Below, one piece after another: positions 34,974 through 44,799 of a DNA stretch of 64,000 nucleotides. A program made the translations under genes and the position numbers. The stretch comes from Ipomoea triloba (lineage: Eukaryota; Streptophyta; Magnoliopsida; Solanales; Convolvulaceae). Position 1 is the first letter of the stretch. Each line of letters opens with the position of its first letter. The stretch covers positions 13,148,877 through 13,212,876 of the forward strand of contig NC_044925.1 in NCBI RefSeq assembly GCF_003576645.1. Direction: 5' to 3'. Below the pieces are notes generated by a model. It worked only from the letters and a program-made list of their open reading frames with translations, ran no database searches and was not told the DNA's origin.

Positions 34974-35044
34974 GTTGGAGGAAGAAGATGATATATAGTG
35001 AAGGGCAATATCATCTTCACTATATTTCATCTTCTTCCTCCAAC
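34974..35044. repeat. Perfect-arm hairpin inside Helitron H1
   Basis: GTTGGAGGAAGAAGATGA faces TCATCTTCTTCCTCCAAC, with smaller inverted pieces between. A counterpart in copy 2 (about 49574-49644) has one arm base changed (GTTGTAGG), so the hairpin predates the CACTA duplication. Confidence 0.8.
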
Positions 35045-35898
35045 ACAACGCTCTACGGTCAACCAACAATCACTCAACTGATTATCCCATTACTCCCATG
35101 TAAATTTTTCTCTAATATATTTATACTTATTGAATATCAAAATATAAGTGTACCTCAAGATCTTGCAATAACTAACCGACAAGTAATTAAATTAATGATA
35201 TATAATGCAATGCAAATTATCTACATATTGCATTTATACACTTATTTTATAACACTGAACTTTTGTGATATTTGTTGCATGCAAGGAAGACTCATACTAT
35301 AGTTTATTTGTCAATTTTGATATGTTATAAATCATAATATCATAAGAAACGGATACTTTGATGAAATATTAAGCATGAGTAGTATGCCAATCAATGATTA
35401 TGGACATCGCATTTCAACAGTTTGGATGTGCATCATTCCAAAAAGCCATATACTCCATTTGGTAATCTGGAGTGAAGTTTGGATTAACAGTTTAGATATA
35501 TGATTCATACATTTTGATATATTTTTGTTTATTGCCTGATGCCAGTATGATGATTTGAATTTTGAGAGCATAGAAACAAGCTCGAATCATGCTTATATGC
35601 TTGAATGGTCTTACCTCAAAGTTACTACCCACTATCACACAATGCTTTATGTTGTATGTTAGACTCAAGGTTACTAACTACTCACGATAGTCAGAGACTT
35701 GTTTTATATGTACGAAATATTGACAAAAACAATTAGGCTTTAAATGTGAGTTTTACTTATATATACCTGAGAATCAGAAACATTTTGAAATTTAGTGATT
35801 GGTAAAATCAATATATTTTATAGTTTGACTATCAAAACTAATTTTATGGAAAAAATCACAGAATATATACATGTAGATTATAAAATTAAAATTTCAAT

Positions 35899-36119
35899 GT
35901 CAAAATTGTTATGACTCAATGCTTTGATTACATTAAAAGTGTCAAAATTGTTATGACTCAATGCTTTGATTACATTAAAAGTGTCAAAATTGTTATGACT
36001 CAATGCTTTGATTACATTAAAAGTGATTTTTAAAAATTTCAAGCTCAAGATATGACATGCTTGATGAGTCGCTAAAAATTTCAAGCTCAAGATATGACAT
36101 GCTTGATGAGTCGCAGCTC
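35899..36119. repeat. Two adjacent 42-bp tandem duplications (3 and 2 units)
   Basis: GTCAAAATTGTTATGACTC starts at 35899, 35941 and 35983. ATTTCAAGCTCAAGATATG starts at 36036 and 36078. Copy 2 has a single unit of each (about 52320-52420). Confidence 0.95.
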
Positions 36120-36349
36120 GAAGGTCAGTGATCCGCTCGCCGACTTTAGATGTCGTTGATCAAATTAATGAGTACATGTGCGACATGAATATTGCAAAAG
36201 GATAAACATATTTAAGTTGTAACTCTTTGTGTAAGGCAAAACTAGACGGTGAAAATCTATTAGAAGTACACACTCATAAATTCTTAATAGTTTGAGATTG
36301 TATGATTTTCTTAATCATTCATTGACATTAATTAAAGGTCGGTGCACCT

Positions 36350-36712
36350 GTTATGTTATTGTGGAAGATAGACCATTCTCTTGGTCTTTATAACAGTACG
36401 TGACTCATCATCACAAAATTGGCAGATCACATTGTTGAAGCAAGAATAGTTAATGGGACACATGAAGGAACCAAAGTTCTTATCCCTCGAATGTCTCTCA
36501 CTCTTTCTAATATGAGATTTCCCTTCAAGTTTCAGCATAAATAATTCCCACTGATGCTTGCATATGCCATGACTATCAACAAAAGCCAGGGTCGAACACT
36601 AACTCACGTTGGGTTATTGCTGAAAAAACCAGTTTTTAATCACGGTCAATTGTACATAGCTTTCTCCTGAGTCACCCATCATGATAGCCTGAAAGTGTTA
36701 ATTAGTTCTAGA
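36350..36712 (+). pseudogene. Helitron helicase (Pif1-like) C-terminal remnant, copy 1
   Basis: Readable in one frame: [49 protein letters not shown] and [15 protein letters not shown]. These are late helicase motifs (V and VI) of plant Helitron RepHel proteins; the motif VI arginine after AFS is replaced by TGA. Three in-frame stops occur (after YNST, after QHK and after AFS). Each can be explained by one C-to-T change in the expected codon, or two at QHK. The Rep part and upstream helicase motifs are not recognisable. This identifies the surrounding element as a degraded Helitron. Confidence 0.85.
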
Positions 36713-37202
36713 CGAGAATGGACAAGATTGTGTTGTTACTACCAATGTTGTCTACAGAGAGGTTTTCAATAATGTGTAAATACAACCAGTGATATTATGT
36801 TTTTTTCCAAGATGAAAAAATTGCTATATATCTACACAAAAATATATCTTCCATACATATGAATTAGAATAACAATTGATTCATATAACTGAGTTACTAG
36901 AGAACGAGCATATTTGCCCAATTTATAAAATTCTAAACAATGATATATAAAATCTTTAAAGTTCCAACACCGCATGCGTACAACTACACATTAGCTATTA
37001 ATTAAACAATTATTTATTAGAATTCAAATAAGGATAACATCAGAAAACATAATCAAACCAAAACAAATCTTCAATTACACTATATAATATTTAATGTTAT
37101 AATTTATATAATTATATATCGATCCAAATATTCTTAATATATTATAACAAATCCATTCTGTGCATTGTACGGGCGAAAATACTAGTAATATTAAAAGTAC
37201 AA

Positions 37203-37251
<49 letters not shown>

Positions 37252-38015
37252 AAAATCCTCCAAAACAAAATCCTATTTCCCGACCAAAATATTGTACATT
37301 AAAACAACTAAAACAATAAAATAATATTAAAAGTACAATAATATTAAAACACGAAATCCTATAACATCAAAACATTGTTATACATTATGATTAGTACATT
37401 GTTATAGTCTATATATATATATATAAACAAAATCCTTCAAAACGAAATCCTATTTCCCGCCCAAAATATTGTACATTAAAACAATTAAAACAATAAAATA
37501 ATATTAAAACTACAATCTATATATCTATATATATATATAAAAAACAAAATCCTATTTCGCGTCCAAAATATTGTACATTAAAACAATTAAAACAATAACA
37601 TAATATTAAAAGTACAATAATATTAAAACACGAAATCCTATAACATCAAAAAATTGTTATGCATTAGGATTAGTACATTGTTATAATCTATATCTATATA
37701 TATATAAAAACAAAATCCTCCAAAACGAAATCCTATTTCCCGCCCAAAATATTGTACATTAAAAAAATTAAAACAATAAAATAATATTAAAAGTACAATA
37801 ATATTAAAACACGAAATCCTATAACATCAAAACATTGTTATACATTAGGATTAGTACATTGTTATAATCTATATCTATATATCTATATATATATATATAT
37901 AAACAACATCCTCCGTAACGAAATCCTATTTCTCGCCCAAAATATTCTACATTAAAACAATTAAAATAATAAAATAATATTAAATGTACAATCTATCTAT
38001 CTATCTATCTATCTA

Positions 38016-38078
<63 letters not shown>

Positions 38079-38234
38079 AAAATCCTCCAAAACGAAATTC
38101 TATTTCCCGCCCAAAATATTGTACATTAAAACAATTAAAACAATAAAATAATATTAAAAGTACAATAATATTAAAACACGAAATCCTATAACATCAAAAC
38201 ATTGTTATACATTACGGTTAGTACATTGTTATAA

Positions 38235-38271
<37 letters not shown>

Positions 38272-38802
38272 AAAATCCTCCAAAACGAAATTCTATTTCC
38301 CGCCCAAAATATTGTACATTAAAACAATTAAAACAATAAAATAATATTAAAAGTACAATAATATTAAAACACGAAATCCTATAACATCAAAACATTGTTA
38401 TACATTAGGATTAGTACATTATTATAATATTATAATACTTATAAAAACAAAATCCTCCAAAACTAAATCCTATTTCCCGCCCAAAATATTGTACATTACT
38501 ATAATTAAGTTGCCAGAGAACGAGCACATTGGGCCAATTTCTAAAAATTTCTAACAATGATATATAAAATCTCTAAAGTTACAACACTGCATGCCTACGT
38601 CTACACATTAGCTATTAATTTGAGCAATTATTTACTCGAATTCAAGCAATGGTAACATCAACAAACATAAATGACCCAACTCATATCTTCACTTGCACTA
38701 TATAATATTTGATGTTATAATTAAATAATTGTATATCCATTCAAATATTCTTAATATATTATAACAAACACATTCCGTGCATCGCACGGGTGTAAATACT
38801 AG
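37203..38802 (+). mobile_element. Helitron H2 in CACTA copy 1, with tandem 5'-end array
   Basis: TCTATATATA at 37203 opens an array of eight units. Each has a TATATA run, AACAAAATCCTCCAAAACGA, a TTTCCCGCCC box and ATATTGTACATTA. The array resembles repeated Helitron 5' ends. The single 3' end has CCGTGC...GCACGG and CTAG at 38799-38802, followed by T. The corresponding element in copy 2 has only two units. TA and CTAT microsatellites lie at 37203-37248 and 37990-38074. Confidence 0.7.
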
Positions 38803-38826
38803 TATTAATAATAACATGAAGGTTGA

Positions 38827-38869
<43 letters not shown>

Positions 38870-39173
38870 CAACGTCGTGTAATAAGTTAACCCACTATAT
38901 TTTTTATGTTTTTTTTTTTTGAAAAATTTATAATTAAAGACCGAAATACCTTTATATTTAACGACATTTAAGTTATTTTTATTGATAGATGACTAAAAAT
39001 AGTCATGTCACAATAATAATATAATACTAGGACCAAAAGTGAATGTTCTCATAAAAAATGGACTAAAATGAACTGTCGCATATAAATCTAGGACAAAAAA
39101 AATAGAATTAACTTTAATAATAATATTTATATAAAATCAAAATTAAAATAAAAAAAAAAACAAGAAAAAGAAA
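38803..39173. repeat. Partial foldback-MITE relic and AAT repeat
   Basis: An (AAT)n run near 38831-38868 is followed by sequence matching the right half of the foldback at 40994-41318 (GGACCAAAAGTGAATGTTCT, AAATCTAGGAC). Its left arm is mostly missing. Present in both CACTA copies. Confidence 0.6.
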
Positions 39174-39292
39174 CAAGGAAGCAGCAATTTGCTGCTTCCT
39201 TGTATATTCCCACTTTTCCCACCATCCCACATCGGTGGGAAAAGTAGGAATAGAGCCTTGAGGCTCCTATTTAAGGAGCCTCAAGGCTCTAT
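39174..39292. promoter_or_regulatory. snRNA-type USE motif with palindromes in CACTA copy 1
   Basis: ATCCCACATCG at 39224-39234 is an exact match to the plant snRNA upstream sequence element (RTCCCACATCG). A TATA-like TATTTAAG begins at 39268, leaving 33 nt between them, as known for Pol II-type plant snRNA promoters. The block also has a 14-bp palindrome (39174-39202), CTTTTCCCACC/GGTGGGAAAAG arms around the USE, and a 19-bp palindrome with a 5-nt loop (39250-39292) that holds the TATA-like box. Downstream are a T-arm-like GAGGGTTCGACTCTC and a T-run (39334-39339). No known snRNA follows; activity is inference. Confidence 0.4.
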
Positions 39293-39493
39293 GATTGCCA
39301 AATTCCATTGAGGGTTCGACTCTCACCTTCAACGTTTTTTAAACTAATTTTATTAATTAGAGGTGTTTTGAGAAAAATTATATTTTTTTCTCAAAATGCA
39401 ATATACAAATGTTGCTAAATGTAGCGTTTGCAAAAATTTATCAAATAATTAATTTGGTGTTTTAACAATACTAGTTTTAGTCATTTGAAGAAA

Positions 39494-39877
39494 AGACAAC
39501 GGTTAAAAAGCGTTGTCGTTGTGCGGGACTTACAACAACACTGGTTTCAACAACACTCAGACAACGGTTTTTAACTATTGTCTTTTCATACAACGGTTAA
39601 AAAGCGTTGTCGTTGTGCGGGACTTACAACAATACCGGTTTCAACAACATTCATCAATAGACAACGGTTTTTAACTATTGTCTTTTCATGAAAAGACAAC
39701 GGTTAAAATCCGTTGTCTTTGCACGGGACTTACAACAACACCGGCTTCAACAACACTCAATAGACAACGATTTTTAATTGTTGTCTTTTCTAGAAAAGAC
39801 AACGGTTAAAAACCGTTGTCTTTGCGCAGTACTTACAACAACACCGGCTTCAACAACAGAAATTTTACCTTATAGAC
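39494..39877. repeat. Right subterminal repeats of CACTA copy 1
   Basis: GACAACGGTTAAAA...CGTTGTC hairpins separated by CGGGACTTACAACAACACCGG. Cut off before the terminal inverted repeat. Confidence 0.85.
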
Positions 39878-40993
39878 AGCTAGTTGCCATGCGAAGAGGG
39901 GTTGTTTATTGGCACAGTGGGGTCTGGAATGGATACAATTTTCCATTTCTTCAAGTCCATTCCCATCGTCTCAGGTATTTCTCTAACCACAAAGAAAGCT
40001 ATTTTGCTTGGGATGGGAATTTTGATGCGGGTGAGGCCTTTATCAAAATTTATGCAACTGGGTTAATTTCTTATTTATTTGTTGATGAGAATGGAAACGA
40101 CACAGATGCACTCATTGACTGTGATCCTAATGATACAAATTATTCAAACAAAGGGTGCCTAAAATCACCCAAACAATCCAATTGTAGTGCTGGAGACAAG
40201 TTCAATTCAACAACTGGTTTTATTGAATTAAATTTATGGGAACAAATGTTATTCAACACCACGCTAAATATTAGTGATTGCAAAGAAATGTGTGTCCAAA
40301 ATTGTTCTTGCAACGTCTATGCTACACTTAAACCTGATGGAACAGGCTGCAAATTTTCATCTTCCACTAAATACCAGTACGCGCTTCAGGGCGAAAATCT
40401 TTACATTCGTTATGGAAAAACAACAGGTAGATAGTTCATCCACCCTTTTTACTTCCTGCGAGCATGTTTCAATTTAATTTGTTTATCAACCTAATAAAGC
40501 TACTACTCACTCAATTGCTTCAATTCAATTCAATTCAATTCGCATTGAACTATATCAGTCCATGCTCCTCCACCTCCTCCTCCGGCTGCTTTGACAAGGA
40601 ATATGTCACACCACATGATGAGAACCACAACTACTATAGTAGCTCTTACAGTAATACTCCCTGTCATCGCCCTCGCCCTGATTTTCCTAGTTTGCTATTC
40701 AAGAAAAAGTTGCACCTGCTGCTTCATAGGTATACTGCTATCCCATCTTTTAATATATATCAATTTATCAATTCACATATATTCTTTCTTAACTCTGGCT
40801 ATAACCCTCCCACCTAATCAGCTGTAAGTGTTTACACAGCCCCAATTGTGCAATCCACGCAACAACTTGCTGGTCACGACGAGGACTTACCTTTCTTCGA
40901 TTTCAAATGCATAGAAATGGCCACAAATTATTTTTCTGAAGAAAATAAACTTGGTCAAGGAGGATTTGGTCCTGTATACAAGGTATAAATGAA

Positions 40994-41318
40994 GAGTTAA
41001 TTCCATTTTTGATCCTAGATTTATATGTGACAATCTACTTTTAGTCCATTTTTATCAGAACATCCCTTTTTGGCCATTTCGATCTTTTTTATACAATGTA
41101 GGTTGACCGGCTATATTTTGTATGTTTGTTGATTTGAAAAAATTCATAATTGAAGACCAAAATGCCCTTGTATTTTATGAAATTTAAACTGTTTTGTTGA
41201 TAGAGGACCAAAAATGGTCATGCCATAATAATACTAGGACCAAAAGTGGATGTTTTGAAAAAAAGGACTAAAAGCGGATTGTCACCTATAAATCTAGGAC
41301 CAAAAATGGAATTAACTC
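40994..41318. mobile_element. Mutator-type foldback MITE in receptor-kinase intron 3
   Basis: GAGTTAATTCCATTTTTG at the left is mirrored by CAAAAATGGAATTAACTC at the right. TATAAATGAA is repeated directly at 40984-40993 and 41319-41328 (10 bp). 325 bp, non-coding. Confidence 0.8.
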
Positions 41319-41784
41319 TATAAATGAACTATATTCACATATGATTTTTTGTCCTACTGTTATAAGGGTGTTTTCAATTTTAGTCCACCTTATTAATTTG
41401 TGGAAGAAAGTATTAATTTGTTCACCTTTAATTTGGCCCTGTGAGTATAGTAGTATTTTCATCTTTTATGCTTTATTTTTCTTTTCATTTTTATACGTGC
41501 CGTAGCATTTTGTCACTTTTAGTTTTTACACCCAGAATTCCAATTAACAAAGCTAGAAATTTCAAAAATCTTCTTCTCCTTATGGCTATATTCCAGTGAA
41601 TAGTAGCTAGAATTAGGGGAGGTTTCGACCCCAGTGGAGACGCTGCTGTCTTTTTGTGATTGAGAAAGTAGTTATGAACAGATACTACATTGTAACAGAG
41701 TCAGTAGTACTAAAAAAAATGCTAAAACTCACCAATTTCTTTGTGTCACAGCTTATCTAAATGTAATAGTAACAATACAAATTG

Positions 41785-42023
41785 CTCCCTTTGTCACATT
41801 TTACTCAACTTTTTTTTACTTCAATTATTTTCTTTAGCATTTTTTATAATTTTTTTTATTAGATTTTCTATATTTAATAGTATTTTATATATTATTTTCA
41901 AATATATAAATTTCATTTACTAACATTGAATTAAATATTATTATTAAAAATTAAATTATAATTAAGTTCAGTCAAACTTCATTAATTAAACAAGACATAC
42001 ATATAAAATTGAAACGAAGAGAG
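41785..42023. mobile_element. Possible degenerate Stowaway MITE in intron 3
   Basis: CTCCCTTTGTCACATTTTAC at the left and GAAACGAAGAGAG at the right are imperfect Stowaway ends. TA follows the right end; the left TA is degraded. Confidence 0.5.
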
Positions 42024-42638
42024 TAGATGTGTTTGTGGTTAATGAAGATCATTAAATTCTATTCAGGGAATATTACCCAATGGTCAAGAAATCGCAGCAA
42101 AGCGGCTCTCAAAAATGTCCGGACACGGAGTTGAACAATTCAAAAATGAAGTTCTATTGATCTCCAAATTGCAGCATAGGAATCTTGTTAGACTTCTGGG
42201 TTGTTGTACTCAAGGAGATGAGAGGATATTATTATATGAGTACCTTCCAAATAAAAGTTTGGATTCAATTCTTTTTGGTTAGTTTGTTTTATTCGGTTCC
42301 ATCATTCACCCTATATTTCTCTTGCTTGGCTCCATTTATGAATGCATGACATTGGTTTTACACAGATGCAAGAAAGAAAGTTTGTCTTGATTGGGGAAAG
42401 CGTGCCTCCATAATTGATGGGATTGCTCAAGGGCTTTTGTACCTCCACAAATATTCAAGACTAAAGATTATACATAGAGATTTGAAAACAAGTAACATAT
42501 TGCTAGATGTTCACATGCATCCCAAGATTTCTGATTTTGGAACTGCCAGAATATTTAAAGATAGTGATTCTCGAGCAAGCACAAAAAGCATCATTGGGAC
42601 CTAGTAAGTCAATGAGAATATGTTTTAAATATTTCTTC

Positions 42639-42640
<2 letters not shown>

Positions 42641-42690
<50 letters not shown>
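42641..42690. repeat. (TA)n microsatellite in receptor-kinase intron 5
   Basis: Uninterrupted TA run followed by a T-run, between the exon ending at 42603 and that starting at 42741. Confidence 0.95.
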
Positions 42691-42698
<8 letters not shown>

Positions 42699-43328
42699 TT
42701 TCTTTCATGTAACTTGTAGAACAATTTCATGATAAAACAGTGGTTACATGTCTCCGGAATATGCCATGGATGGTTGTTTCTCGGAGAAATCGGATGTTTT
42801 TAGCTTTGGAGTCATGGTAATGGAGATTGTAAGTGGAAAGAGAAACAATGGCTTCTACAATCCAGATCGTGTTTCAAATTTACTTGGTTATGTAAGTATT
42901 ACTCTATGCATAAATTGTATACAAAAATTTAATTTATTTCTATGGTTCTTTTATTCAAACATCTCTATTTTAATTCGAGTAATAAGTTTTTGTTTCTAAC
43001 TCTACCTATTAATGATCATTAGGCTTGGGGTTTATGGATAGAAGGAAAAGTTTCAGATCTAATAGATTCAACAATGGACAAAATGATTTCAATTATTGAA
43101 GCAACGAGATATATCCAAGTAGGTTTGCTATGCGTTCAAGATAGTGCGACGGATAGACCAACTATGACAGATGTGGTATCCATGCTTGGTAATGAATCAA
43201 CAATCTTACCTATTCCTAAGCAACCTGGTTTCTCAGCCATTATTGGCTTAAAATGTGATGATGTTGCTAATAATGCAAAATCTTACTCTATTAATGAGGT
43301 CACAATTACAGAGATCGAAGGTCGATAG

Positions 43329-44270
43329 CCATACTTGGTACAAACTACTCTTATTTTTGTGCAAAGACTTTTTGGGTGAATTTTGGTGCTAAATAATTAT
43401 GAACTTCATCAAAGATTGTGACATGTCTAATTGCAATTAGACATCATTTCTTTGAATGTAAAGCTTTTAAAATAACTTTCAAAAACTACGTATTGAATAT
43501 TGTAAGATAAGTTTGTGTTTATGGACAACCTCTATATTTGACTATAATTAATTGGCACTATATTGGATGACTCTAGGTGTTGAGTGCTCTCGAAGGCGAT
43601 TCACACGCAAGTATACTAGTCGGCTAGTAATTTAGAGGCCAAAGGGTTATATTGTTGTATCCAAAGGATATTATTGAATATCAAATAATAGACTACAATA
43701 ATAGACAATCAAAGTTTAAGAAAGTGCAACAACAGAAATAAAGAATATTGTATTGTAAATTAAGATGTTTTCTTGAGTGAATCGTCAATATTATTATTCA
43801 TCATTCAATCTAATTCTATATATATATATACATATATATATATATTTCTAGTAAGAATATAGGTCTATTAATAATAAAGAGATATTAGCATAATACCTTT
43901 TTTTTTCTTTTGCGACAAGAAAAATCGCAATCACTACTTGAGGTATACACGGGGTAAATTCTGTCCTGTGACCCTAGCTGATTGGCAAAGGACTACAAGC
44001 CAAGGAGGTAAATCAGCCTAGATTGTTCATAACTGATTCGTTTGAACCAAGAAGGCAAATAAAGGGTTGTTTACTAACAGAGAATTTTCGAAATTTTTTA
44101 GAAAGTTTGAAAATTTAGAAACATGAACGCGTTTTACTAAGCTATTTTCTATTTCCAAAGTAGAGAATAATTCTCCATTTAATAGGAAATTAGAAACACA
44201 CCCAAAATATGTTTTCTGATTTGAAAGCACACGGGTGAACAGTAAAATGAAAAGATGAAAGGCATCGATT
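43329..44270. other. Intergenic DNA with possible LTR remnant
   Basis: 43575-43800 (CACGCAAGTATACTAGTCGG and following) resembles leader or LTR sequence of decayed retrotransposons, and a TA run lies near 43820. 44070-44220 is a foldback-like tract similar, in inverted sense, to 46440-46560. Nothing is coding. Confidence 0.35.
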
Positions 44271-44458
44271 CCTGACGTCCGCTTTAATTTTATACTCTTT
44301 CTTCGTCACTTTTCTTCTTCATTCTATCACTGTCTCTCTGTTTAACGACCACCAATCCACCATCTCACAACTTCAATTCCCCTCAAACTCCCCTTAATCG
44401 CTCATCCTTCAGAGTCTAAACTTTGTACCATACTTGGCGATGACGAGACTAGAACTGA

Positions 44459-44737
44459 GTGGGCAACAGTAGTCCGTACTCGGCCTGTGTGCTACCCTTC
44501 TTCCTCAAATATAGCCGCTTTTTCTTGACCACTTCATCATCCTCAGTTCGTTCGGGAATTATCTCTGTTGCTACGCTTAGTTACTCCCCGAAATTGAGGC
44601 GTTTCTCCCGGAGATTCACTGCCTCTGCCGCCACGACTTCCACCCCGCAAAGTGAAGATTATGATGTTTTGACCAAGATTCCTCCCGATAATCGGATCCT
44701 GACAACTATTATCACCGACTTCCTAGGTTCTGGAAAG
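44459..44737 (+). pseudogene. First exon of a CobW/G3E-type gene (PTAC17-like), isolated
   Basis: The frame reads a Ser/Arg-rich leader (SYSPKLRRFSRRFTASAA, plastid transit-like), then EDYDVLTKIPPDNRI and TTIITDFLGSGK, and stops at a GT donor (44738). This is the start of CobW-domain NTPases (metal chaperone family; the plastid member is PTAC17/At1g80480-like), where the Walker A reads GFLGSGKTT. Here the first Gly is Asp. No in-frame ATG is available: the nearby ATG at 44440 is one base out of frame. No further exon is found up to 47440. An isolated, frameshifted gene fragment is the best reading; a distant second exon beyond inserted repeats cannot be excluded. Confidence 0.7.
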
Positions 44738-44799
44738 GTATTCTGTTGCTATTATTGGTGACACTGCAAAGTTAGTTTCTCAAAAAACATAATTTCATG

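Larger units (their letters stand above)
34126..37185 (+). mobile_element. Helitron H1 in CACTA copy 1
   Basis: The 5' end is TCTATACTATTAATAAAAAC at 34126 (preceded by A), with two more 5'-end copies in tandem at 34382 and 34631. The 3' end has a hairpin around TGTGCATTGTACGGG and CTAG at 37182-37185, followed by T. A decayed helicase C-terminus lies at 36350-36712. No intact ORF is present. Confidence 0.8.
32020..39878. mobile_element. CACTA element, copy 1, right end missing
   Basis: Begins with CACTACAAGAAAAATGC, the typical CACTA (En/Spm) terminus, followed by about 1 kb of subterminal hairpin repeats. The interior matches copy 2 (47509-55160) over most of its length, including two Helitrons. 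Shared sequence stops at 39878 (TTATAGACA). Copy 2 continues for 41 bp to TTCTTGTAGTG, while copy 1 passes directly into receptor-kinase coding sequence. No transposase or TNPA-like gene is seen, so the element is non-autonomous. Private features relative to copy 2 are the Mutator-type foldback at 33177-34100, 42-nt duplications at 35899-36119 and a longer tandem array at 37203-38480. Confidence 0.85.
39879..43328 (+). pseudogene. G-type lectin S-receptor-like Ser/Thr kinase, 5'-truncated
   Basis: Seven exons fit with GT/AG sites and matching phases: 39879-40426, 40559-40729, 40840-40982, 42067-42277, 42366-42603, 42741-42891 and 43023-43328. Exon 1 starts inside the S-locus glycoprotein domain (MRRGVVYWHSGVWNG) and covers the PAN domain (CKEMCVQNCSCNVYA). 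Exon 2 holds the membrane helix (TIVALTVILPVIALALIFLV). The kinase looks complete: [50 protein letters not shown] and DRPTMTDVVSML. The signal peptide, B-lectin domain and start of the S-locus domain are missing, replaced by the truncated CACTA end. An open frame continues upstream into CACTA sequence but has no ATG; the first in-frame ATG is at 39889. Membrane receptor function is therefore unlikely. Confidence 0.85.

Noticed and set aside
34895..35302. 135-codon open frame in Helitron H1 copy 1
   Set aside because: The counterpart in copy 2 starts elsewhere, the frame crosses a large hairpin and no motif is recognisable. Not supported as a gene.
39778..39888. Start of the receptor-kinase protein in CACTA sequence
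   Set aside because: The frame begins with TTG, not ATG, and the same frame exists in copy 2 without the kinase. Read-through of CACTA repeats is the simpler explanation.
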